Assembly (NCBI GenBank): GCA_007125435.1
Contig: SLDF01000222.1
Location: 1-17,769 of the forward strand
DNA length: 17,769 nt
DNA from: Saprospiraceae bacterium
GTDB taxonomy: Bacteria > Bacteroidota > Bacteroidia > Chitinophagales > Saprospiraceae
Reading direction: 5' to 3'
Shown here: positions 8,266 to 14,235 of the stretch, piece by piece
Layout: each line of letters opens with the position of its first letter
Position numbering within the stretch: the stretch's first letter is position 1
Position numbers and translations under genes: made by a program
Notes under the pieces: generated by a model
Seen by the model: the letters and a program-made list of their open reading frames with translations, nothing else
Databases searched by the model: none
What the model was told of the DNA's origin: nothing

Positions 8266-8688
8266 GACACAGTCTTAAAAACTACCATTCTGAAGCCCCC
8301 ACCCTACTCACATCAAAATTATCATAGGAAAAGCAAGAAGATTAGTATTATCGTCACTCGGCATGACAGTCATAAGGGACATGATATAGGATGCAATCAG
8401 AGGTCCCGATGGGTCAAGTCTTTTCATCCTGTCGCTCTGATGCCACTCATTCCGATTTGAACCTCTATTCTTATCCAAACTATGATCTCATTTATCAAAG
8501 AATCTGAGAAGCAATTTGTTATTCAACAATAGCCATGCATTTGCTATGTATGGGTCTACCAAACCAATTAGTGTGTTTTCTATACTATTTAGTAAGACCA
8601 GCTTATTCATATTGTTAAATGCAGGGAAGTCCATTCTAGATTTCAATGTACTTGAAAGTTTAGTGGTTAAACAAAAAACACTCAGAAC
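8266..8688. other. Segment between inverted repeat copies A and B; possible gene remnants
   Basis: This 423 bp stretch lies between two oppositely oriented copies of the dispersed repeat. No recognisable gene is present. On the minus strand there is a 48-codon frame from ATG 8634 to a stop at 8488 whose translation looks protein-like (ends LLLNNKLLLRFFDK), and a second short frame further along contains MKRLDPSGPLIASYIMSLM. Neither matches a family I know, and both could be chance or decayed coding sequence. The segment could be cargo or a scar of repeat insertion. Confidence 0.3.
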
Positions 8689-8820
8689 GCATCAGCGCTG
8701 TGGAGTGGGTGGCGAAGCGAATGCGGAGCCAGACTCGATGTAGCCTTAGCGAAATCGAGGCCGAGCGAATAGCGAGCCCCGAAACATAGCGACCCGACGA
8801 CGACAGGAGGAGGGTGATGC
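8689..8820 (-). repeat. Dispersed structured repeat, copy B (inverted, divergent)
   Basis: Read on the minus strand this begins GGGCATCACCC and ends GCTGATGC, like copies A and C, and shares the core blocks GGGTCGCTA, CTCGGCCTC, GAGTCTGGCTCC and TCGCCACCC. It differs in two ways. The first hairpin is lost: the interval between CCC and GGG is 16 nt of TCC/TCG-like triplets. The second stem reads CTCGAT..ATCGAG in place of CTCTGC..GCAGAG, so three successive pairs changed on both sides. It lies 119 bp past the stop of the metallo-hydrolase gene on the same strand. Confidence 0.85.
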
Positions 8821-8939
8821 CCAAAGCAACCCAAAAAACGACCTACCTACAACCCCTTCCAATAAACTATACTGGTAAAAAAGAAGACGGCTCTACAAAA
8901 TCTCATTTTAATCGAGGTGGATCAATGCCATTATATGGA

Positions 8940-9719
8940 TCAGATCTCGAAGGAGAGTCCGTCAAAAGCGAGGCTGACATTTTCCGGGAGCGTCTTATTG
9001 ATGTCCTCATACCTTCCCATATTATGACTGATGTGTGTCAAGTAAGCCTGCCGCGGCTTTAAAAAGGCGATCAGCTCCAATGCCTCTGACAGGTTCAGAT
9101 GAGAATGATGAGGCTTGTGGTGAAGAGCATTTAAGATCAGGGTGTCGGAATACTTGGCTTTATTCAGCTCCTCAGGCTCGATCGTCTTCGCATCTGTGAT
9201 GTACGTAAAGTCATTGACTCTAAAGCCTAAGACCGGCATAAACCCATGCATGACCTTGATGGGCCTCAGCTCAAAGTCGCCTACCTCCAATACACTATCC
9301 GGGTCAATATTGCTAAGCGCTACACGAGGCGCACCCGGGTAAGGATTGATGTCAAAAATATATTTGAATCGATCCATCAGTTCTGATTGCACTCGCTTAG
9401 TCGCAAAGACCGTCAATGGCATTCGGCGCATAAAATTGAACGGCCTGATGTCATCCAGACCAATGATGTGATCATTGTGCTCATGCGTGATGACAGCTGC
9501 GTCTAGACTGACAATGCCTTCTCTCAGCATTTGCTGTCTAAAATCAGGCCCTACATCAATGACCACATTGCTCTGCTCCGAGGATAAGAGAATTGATGTC
9601 CTGAGCCGCTTGTCTTTGGGGTCGGTAGATAGGCAGACATCGCAGGTACACCCTATGACCGGTATACCCTGAGACGTACCACTCCCTAATATTGTAACTC
9701 TGATTTTATTGAGGCTCAT
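8940..9719 (-). CDS. MBL-fold metallo-hydrolase, PhnP-like
   Basis: The protein has 259 residues, the usual length of PhnP-type enzymes. It shows the metallo-beta-lactamase signature THEHNDHIIGLDD (His79, His81, Asp83, His84), a further His158 (KVMHGF), Asp176 (YITDAK), a histidine-rich LHHKPHHSH (200-207) and His229 (YLTHIS), which together suit a dinuclear metal site. Near the N-terminus GCTCDVC (Cys24, 26, 29) matches the extra zinc-binding cysteines found in PhnP, a phosphoribosyl 1,2-cyclic phosphate phosphodiesterase. No phosphonate (phn) genes are nearby, so the substrate may be another cyclic phosphodiester. Its ATG (9719) overlaps the end of the upstream conserved gene by 14 bp, which suggests a two-gene operon with translational coupling. 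It is probably cytoplasmic. Confidence 0.88.
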   Translation of the reverse strand: MSLNKIRVTILGSGTSQGIPVIGCTCDVCLSTDPKDKRLRTSILLSSEQSNVVIDVGPDFRQQMLREGIVSLDAAVITHEHNDHIIGLDDIRPFNFMRRMPLTVFATKRVQSELMDRFKYIFDINPYPGAPRVALSNIDPDSVLEVGDFELRPIKVMHGFMPVLGFRVNDFTYITDAKTIEPEELNKAKYSDTLILNALHHKPHHSHLNLSEALELIAFLKPRQAYLTHISHNMGRYEDINKTLPENVSLAFDGLSFEI

Positions 9720-9993
9720 TTACATTCAGCTTCTTATGATCATAGAGCTTGAGATAAAAGGTTTTCAGCTTGTCGTCATCGATAACTTCGTCGACAGGCA
9801 TACCTATTAGGATGTCTTTGAGCGTTTCAATTTTACCTTCCAGGTCAAAAAACTTATTAACAACGACTACTTTTTGGTCCTCTACGATACAGTATCCGGA
9901 TTGAAAACTTCCTTTTTCATATCTAACTTTGTAACCAAGTAGTTTGAATATGGTTTCTATTTTTTCAAGTGTTGTTTTTGTAAATTTTAGCAT
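9706..9993 (-). CDS. Conserved Bacteroidota protein of unknown function (95 aa)
   Basis: This is a small soluble protein beginning MLKFTKTTLEKIETIFKLLG and containing GYKVRYEKGSFQSGYCIVED and VVVVNKFFDLEGKIETL. From memory, this pattern (GYKVRYEKG-x-F-x-SGYC, then VV-x-NKFFD) belongs to a short protein widely conserved in Bacteroidota; no function is known to me. The frame opens at a TTG (10014), but the ATG at 9993 is preferred because it avoids overlap with the divergent gene and matches the family start. There is no signal peptide or membrane segment. It is followed, with a 14 bp overlap, by the PhnP-like hydrolase, so the two are probably co-transcribed. Confidence 0.8.
   Translation of the reverse strand: MLKFTKTTLEKIETIFKLLGYKVRYEKGSFQSGYCIVEDQKVVVVNKFFDLEGKIETLKDILIGMPVDEVIDDDKLKTFYLKLYDHKKLNVNEPQ
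9901..9931 (+). promoter_or_regulatory. Bacteroidota-type promoter for the beta-barrel gene
   Basis: TTG at 9901-9903, a 20-nt spacer, then TAACTTTG at 9924-9931 fits the -33 TTG / -7 TAnnTTTG consensus well. It points to the plus-strand gene starting at 10003 and would start transcription near 9938. It lies inside the divergent 95-aa gene, which is needed because the two start codons are only 9 bp apart. Confidence 0.5.
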
Positions 9994-10002
9994 CTTTATG
10001 GT

Positions 10003-10647
10003 ATGAAGTTTCAATTTGACAAAGCGAAAGATACAGCGTTTTTGACATTAATAGTGTTATCGATCGCATTAAATATTCATAAAGTCAAAGCCCAAACTTT
10101 CGGATTAAGTCTGTCTGCGGGAGGCATTCTTTCTCAAATTGACGGCGATGGGGCTACCGGCTACAATAGACTGGGCGCACACCTGGGGCTGAGGAGTATC
10201 ATATCATCCGGCAATAGGCTGCAATATAAAGCCGGCTTTTTTTACAACGAGAGAGGGTCCTTGTCTAAATTTATAAACCCGCAGGCTTCTCCAGTGAATA
10301 TCAATGTCGAACTGGTAGAAATACCCATCGAAGTGCATTGGCGAGATTGGCAACAAGACGATGGTCAATACAGGATAAGCTACTTTTTTGGCTTTTCTTA
10401 CGGCAGGGTTCTGAATGCTTCTATTCTACACCCCATGGCGCCTGTGGACTTAGCACAGAATATTAACAGAAATGATGTATCCTACATATTAGGTGCTGAA
10501 GTCGGCATATGGAATCAACTGAAGATAGGCGGAAGATTTACCAGATCCATAACCTTACTCTACAATAGCAGAAATTTTCCATCCGTAAATTTCAGATCAA
10601 TGCAAACATATTTTCTTTCTTTGTATTTGGTTTACGATTTACTGTAG
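10003..10647 (+). CDS. Outer-membrane beta-barrel protein (PorT-like family)
   Basis: The protein has 214 residues, with an N-terminal signal peptide (hydrophobic LTLIVLSIALNI, predicted cleavage at KVKA before QTF). The mature part consists of alternating short strands with aromatic ends (LQYKAGFFYNERGSL, YRISYFFGFSYGRVL, YILGAEVGIWNQLKIGGRF) and ends in YFLSLYLVYDLL, typical of the ~8-strand outer-membrane beta-barrel domain annotated as PorT family. PorT itself is needed for type IX secretion in Porphyromonas, but the domain family is large and this gene is not in the T9SS locus, so that role is not claimed. It is separated by 103 bp from the following lipoprotein gene. Confidence 0.78.
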   Translation: MKFQFDKAKDTAFLTLIVLSIALNIHKVKAQTFGLSLSAGGILSQIDGDGATGYNRLGAHLGLRSIISSGNRLQYKAGFFYNERGSLSKFINPQASPVNINVELVEIPIEVHWRDWQQDDGQYRISYFFGFSYGRVLNASILHPMAPVDLAQNINRNDVSYILGAEVGIWNQLKIGGRFTRSITLLYNSRNFPSVNFRSMQTYFLSLYLVYDLL

Positions 10648-10750
10648 CATGTTTGAAAGTGTAATCCTTTAAAAATATTTACTTCAAGTGATTCGGCATT
10701 TTAAGTCATTAAATATTTGTAATACCCAAAATTAATATAAAAACCACCCA

Positions 10751-11221
10751 ATGAGAATAACGTTTTACCTATTGTTTACGCTTACCCTTTTCATGTCTTG
10801 TGGGGCAGACGAAGCAACATCTGTAAAGAAGAGCACGACGCTAGATGTGGATGGTAATGAAGTTGATATCAGCCAATTTCCTGTACCAGATCTGGAGCCT
10901 CTTCCCGAAGACAGTCTGAGTCTATATGCGGAGAGACTGAGCAGAATTGACAGACAAATTCTTGGCAAGGGACCAGGCATTACCTTGAGAGAGCGCGACG
11001 AGATTACAAACGAATTACAAGTCATACAAGACGAAAAAGTAACGCTGGACAGACAATGTCAGGTCGGCGGTTTATATACCTTTTTTATGGATGACAAATT
11101 AGCGTTTCAAGCAGAGGTGTTTTTGGAAGATGACTGCTCGTACATAGTCTTTTATTATAAGAGTCAGGCTAAATTTGCCAATGCATTTGACAGTCAGTCT
11201 ATGACGCAGCTATTAAATTAA
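10751..11221 (+). CDS. Small lipoprotein of unknown function
   Basis: The protein has 156 residues. The signal peptide MRITFYLLFTLTLFMSC places a lipidation Cys at 17, followed by Gly-Ala-Asp. An acidic, low-complexity linker (about 20-55, with DVDGNEVDISQFPVPDLEPLPEDS) leads into a predicted helical segment (about 57-100: LYAERLSRIDRQIL and LRERDEITNELQVIQDEKV) and a beta-rich end with two cysteines (Cys103 and Cys128) that may form a disulfide. The C-terminal region (GGLYTFFMDDKLAFQAEVF, CSYIVFYYKSQAKFANAF) is the best candidate for a folded domain. I do not recognise the family. It is 27 bp upstream of the Ppx/GppA gene and likely shares its transcript. Confidence 0.75.
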   Translation: MRITFYLLFTLTLFMSCGADEATSVKKSTTLDVDGNEVDISQFPVPDLEPLPEDSLSLYAERLSRIDRQILGKGPGITLRERDEITNELQVIQDEKVTLDRQCQVGGLYTFFMDDKLAFQAEVFLEDDCSYIVFYYKSQAKFANAFDSQSMTQLLN

Positions 11222-11248
11222 ATAGCTTTTAATACTACACAATCAACA

Positions 11249-12175
11249 ATGGACAAGCTAGCAATCATCGATCTGGGGAGTAATACCTTTCATCTGCTGA
11301 TAGCCGGCTTTAAAGATGATGATAGCCTTCAAGAAGTTTACAGAGAAAGAGTCTACGTCAAGCTTGCCAAAGAAGGCAAAGAAAGAATTGGAGATGAAAG
11401 TTTCAGAAAAGGCATATCAACGCTCCAATCCTTTCGAAAGAAAATGAAGGCATTCGACGTGTCTCAATTTACTGCTGTCGGAACGGCTATGCTCAGAAAT
11501 GCTCAAAACGCAGGAGCATTCATAGAGGTGGCTGCTGACCTAGCCCAAGTGCCTATTCAGGTCATAGATGGCGAGACAGAAGCCATACTTATACATAAAG
11601 GCATAAAAAGTACGATAAAAACCGATGGTGCTCAAGTCATCATGGATATTGGTGGTGGAAGTGTGGAATTCATCATTGCCCAGAACGGCGAGATCGCCTG
11701 GAAACACTCTTACAATGTAGGTGTGTCCTACCTAAAAAACAAATTTAGCCTTAGAGAGAAGCCAACTGCTGACACTTGCAGTGCCATTTATAGATACCTC
11801 GAAGAGGAACTGAAAGAGCTGCAAAACATGTTGACGGTCTATAAGCCGGAGACATTTATAGGGTCTGCCGGTACATTTGAAGTCCTTGAAAAAGCTGTGG
11901 GGCATAGAGATGCGTCCGGTCTATTTGGGGTCTTTGACATGAGGGCTTTTGATCAGCTCTACAGCGATGTCATGTCTGCGGACCGCTCGCAGTTGATGTC
12001 ATATGACTGGCTTCCTGAAGAAAGGCGGGATTTAATACAACCGGCCTTCATACTGATCAACTGGATCAGCCAACAATCGGCATTTAAAAAAAGTGTAGTC
12101 TCCCATCGTGCCTTAAAAGAGGGTGGGTTAATGGACTACAAATACCAAAATCATTTGGTCTATAATACTTTGTAA
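11249..12175 (+). CDS. Ppx/GppA-type phosphatase (exopolyphosphatase family)
   Basis: The 308-residue length equals the N-terminal catalytic pair of ASKHA domains without the HD-like C-terminal extension of E. coli Ppx. Motifs: IDLGSNTFHLLI (7-18, phosphate-binding loop 1), AVGTAMLRNAQN (76-87, the TSA-R-A-like segment), VIDGETEAILIHKG (105-118, catalytic Glu region), MDIGGGSVEFII (132-143, phosphate 2) and FIGSAGTFEVLEK (second nucleotide-like loop). The family hydrolyses polyphosphate or (p)ppGpp pentaphosphate in the cytoplasm; which one applies here cannot be read from the sequence. The ATG follows a 27 bp gap after the lipoprotein, and the stop is one base before the ATG of the permease-regulator fusion, so all three look like one operon. 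Confidence 0.9.
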   Translation: MDKLAIIDLGSNTFHLLIAGFKDDDSLQEVYRERVYVKLAKEGKERIGDESFRKGISTLQSFRKKMKAFDVSQFTAVGTAMLRNAQNAGAFIEVAADLAQVPIQVIDGETEAILIHKGIKSTIKTDGAQVIMDIGGGSVEFIIAQNGEIAWKHSYNVGVSYLKNKFSLREKPTADTCSAIYRYLEEELKELQNMLTVYKPETFIGSAGTFEVLEKAVGHRDASGLFGVFDMRAFDQLYSDVMSADRSQLMSYDWLPEERRDLIQPAFILINWISQQSAFKKSVVSHRALKEGGLMDYKYQNHLVYNTL

Positions 12176-12176
12176 A

Positions 12177-13688
12177 ATGGACTTGATATTAGAAGCATTT
12201 CAACAACCCTGGGCACAGCGTGCACTGCTCGCTTCTGTGCTTGTTGGCTTGAGTTGTGGTCTATTGAGCAGTCTCATTGTACTTAGGAATATGTCACTCA
12301 TTGGAGATGCCTTATCTCACAGTGTCCTACCGGGCATTGTCATCGCCTTTATTCTATTAGGCTATTCGGCTTTGGGCTTCTTTATTGGAGCAGTCATTGC
12401 CGGATTGTTGACAGCTGTGGGTATTATTTTGATCCAGGAGTACTTCGCGACTAAGACAGATGCCTCAGTAGGTATTGTATTCACCACAATGTTTGCTATA
12501 GGGGTGATTGGCATCTCAAGGATCAGTGACCGAGAAGATACGATGATAGATCTGGAGGATTTTCTCTTTGGTGATTTGTGGAGCGTCAACAATACAGATT
12601 TAATCTTAACATTAGTAGTCTGTGTCCTGACCTTTGTAGGCATTGTAACCTTTTACAGGCCTTTGCTCATTACCACATTTCAACCGATCGTAGCCGATAC
12701 CGTTGGTATATCTTCGATAAAGATGAAATATTTCTTATTGATTTTACTGACACTTACAGTAGTAGCAGCCCTCAAAGTGGTCGGTGTCATCTTAGTTGTC
12801 AGCATGCTCATCACGCCGGCAGCAACGGCGTTACTACTCTCCAATAACTTAAAAAGAGTCATGTTGATCTCATCCATTGTTGGCGCCGTATCTGCTGTTT
12901 TAGGCTTTATGGTGGCTATTTATCTGGATATAGCGCCCGGGCCTTCCATGACCGTCACTGTTGCCAGCATTTACTTTTTAGCCGGATTGGCTGCACCCAA
13001 AAAAGGGTTAATTCAGAAAACATTGGCAAAAAGACGGTCACTACACCAAATTCAACAAGAGGATATCCTGAAAAACCTCTATAAACACCTCAATAAAGGA
13101 AAGACAGTCAGCCTGAATCAATTTGCCATAGAAGGCATAAAACCTACCAGATTAAAAAAGCACATCCTGCGACTCATACGACATAAATTGATCCGCGAGA
13201 AAAACGGACTCCTTGAGCTTACAAATGATGGCAGCCATCTGGCTTCAAAACTGGTCAGAGCACACCGACTGTGGGAAAGTTATCTGGCGGATAAAATGGG
13301 GCTTACCGAATCACAGATTCATGCAGATGCTGAGATTCTTGAACACCACCTAACAGATGACATCCTGGATGAAGTAGAGCAATCATTGGGTTTTCCTGAC
13401 AAGGATCCACACGGCTCCCCTATCCCACTAAAAGCCACTGCGCCTGCCTATTCGATAAAACATATGCAGCCAGGTGAATCCGCTGTCATTAGCAACAACC
13501 AGGTATCTGAGCACATTGTAGCAGAACTTTGGAATAGAAAACTATCGCCGGGTATCACTTTTGAAGTGGAGGCGATAAAAGACGGTAACTACATCATCAG
13601 AACGCCTTCGGAAAAGGTAACATTACTGCCCCGTCTAGCCAGAATGATAAGGGTAGAAACTATAGGAGAAGCCTACGCCGACAAATAG
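12177..13688 (+). CDS. Metal ABC transporter permease (ABC-3) fused to DtxR/MntR-type metalloregulator
   Basis: The first ~272 of 503 residues form a TroC/ZnuB/MntB-like permease with about eight membrane helices, including the family signature SLIGDALSHSVLPGI (40-54) and VVGVILVVSMLITPAATALLL. After a basic linker (275-290) comes a winged-helix domain (about 296-350), then a DtxR-like metal-binding/dimerisation domain: RAHRLWE (His363, Glu367), IHADAEILEHH (His382, Glu386, Glu389, His390) and LGFPDKDPHGSPIP (404-417). The C-terminus (about 426-495) resembles an SH3/FeoA domain. Glu386 at the DtxR Cys102 position is as in MntR; Asp296 matches MntR Asp8, but the position of MntR Glu11 is Lys299. 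The same architecture is known in chlamydial YtgCR. No ATPase or solute-binding gene is adjacent. It is co-transcribed with ppx (1 bp gap) and converges on rbfA (3 bp gap). Confidence 0.9.
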   Translation: MDLILEAFQQPWAQRALLASVLVGLSCGLLSSLIVLRNMSLIGDALSHSVLPGIVIAFILLGYSALGFFIGAVIAGLLTAVGIILIQEYFATKTDASVGIVFTTMFAIGVIGISRISDREDTMIDLEDFLFGDLWSVNNTDLILTLVVCVLTFVGIVTFYRPLLITTFQPIVADTVGISSIKMKYFLLILLTLTVVAALKVVGVILVVSMLITPAATALLLSNNLKRVMLISSIVGAVSAVLGFMVAIYLDIAPGPSMTVTVASIYFLAGLAAPKKGLIQKTLAKRRSLHQIQQEDILKNLYKHLNKGKTVSLNQFAIEGIKPTRLKKHILRLIRHKLIREKNGLLELTNDGSHLASKLVRAHRLWESYLADKMGLTESQIHADAEILEHHLTDDILDEVEQSLGFPDKDPHGSPIPLKATAPAYSIKHMQPGESAVISNNQVSEHIVAELWNRKLSPGITFEVEAIKDGNYIIRTPSEKVTLLPRLARMIRVETIGEAYADK

Positions 13689-13691
13689 CCT

Positions 13692-14069
13692 TTACTCTTC
13701 TTCCCTATCGCCAAACTGTTTTTCGGCTTCCATTTTATCAAAAAGGGCATTGAGTCTGTACATTTCATCCAGCGTATCGTCTAGGTAGAAGTCAATCTGA
13801 GGAATTCTTCTGATATGCTTTCTAATCCGCTCAGCAAGGGCGTGTCTCAGTCGAGCATTATTTTCTTGCATCAAAATAATGGCTGCTTGCTTGTCAAGTG
13901 TATTGTAAACACTGAGATAAATTTTTGCCAGACCAAAATCAGGAGAAATGACAACATTGGTAACTGTGACCAATGCATCACCATAAATATATGAGCCTTC
14001 ATCCTGAAGTACTATACCAAAGTTTCTCTTTATCAGCTCTGATGCTTGTCTTTGCCTTTTGCTTTCCAT
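13692..14069 (-). CDS. rbfA: Ribosome-binding factor A
   Basis: The protein has 125 residues from the ATG at 14069. It has the RbfA KH-fold pattern: an N-terminal helix with SKRQRQASELIKRNFG, then VTVTNVVISPDFGLAKIYLSVY (beta-strand with the conserved SPD and A-K-I/V-Y-x-S), the helix LRHALAERIRKHIRRIPQIDFYLDDTLDE, which includes the family's R-x-x-P-x-L/I-x-F motif, and an acidic tail. RbfA binds the 30S subunit and aids late 16S rRNA maturation and cold adaptation. The frame extends to a TTG at 14096, but the ATG at 14069 is decided by a strong Shine-Dalgarno directly before it. It is divergent from recG. Confidence 0.95.
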   Translation of the reverse strand: MESKRQRQASELIKRNFGIVLQDEGSYIYGDALVTVTNVVISPDFGLAKIYLSVYNTLDKQAAIILMQENNARLRHALAERIRKHIRRIPQIDFYLDDTLDEMYRLNALFDKMEAEKQFGDREEE

Positions 14070-14072
14070 GAT

Positions 14073-14081
14073 CCCCTCCTT
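14073..14081 (-). promoter_or_regulatory. Strong Shine-Dalgarno of rbfA
   Basis: The minus strand reads AAGGAGGGGATC then ATG, with AGGAGG ending 5 nt before the start codon. It is unusual because most genes of this window show no such site. It settles the rbfA start at 14069. Confidence 0.7.
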
Positions 14082-14093
14082 TTCGTTTGACGG

Positions 14094-14101
14094 CAAAATT
14101 A
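14094..14101 (-). promoter_or_regulatory. Putative -7 element of rbfA
   Basis: TAATTTTG on the minus strand fits TAnnTTTG and lies 25 bp before the rbfA ATG, leaving a short leader that still contains the Shine-Dalgarno. No clear -33 TTG is seen. Confidence 0.3.
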
Positions 14102-14163
14102 AGATTATTCAGTGCATTTCAGAGAGTTTATAAAGAAACTTCCTAAGAAATCCGCTAAACCTG

Positions 14164-14171
14164 TATATTTG
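14164..14171 (+). promoter_or_regulatory. Putative -7 element of recG
   Basis: TATATTTG, an exact TAnnTTTG match, lies 64 bp before the recG TTG start in the divergent rbfA-recG gap. The -33 TTG is not found at normal spacing, so this is a partial match. Confidence 0.3.
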
Positions 14172-14235
14172 GCCATAAGTCATCTATATAAATGCCCATA
14201 GAGAGCTGGATCATAAAGAAAATCACGACAATAGG

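Noticed and set aside
8516..8743. Plus-strand 75-codon frame between repeat copies A and B
   Set aside because: It runs into repeat copy B and takes its last third from repeat sequence; the translation shows no motif. The minus-strand frame in the same place looks slightly more protein-like, but it too is unsupported.
8814..9062. Plus-strand 82-codon frame starting at the edge of repeat copy B
   Set aside because: It begins within the repeat, runs antisense into the well-supported metallo-hydrolase gene, and its translation is low in hydrophobic pattern and matches no family.
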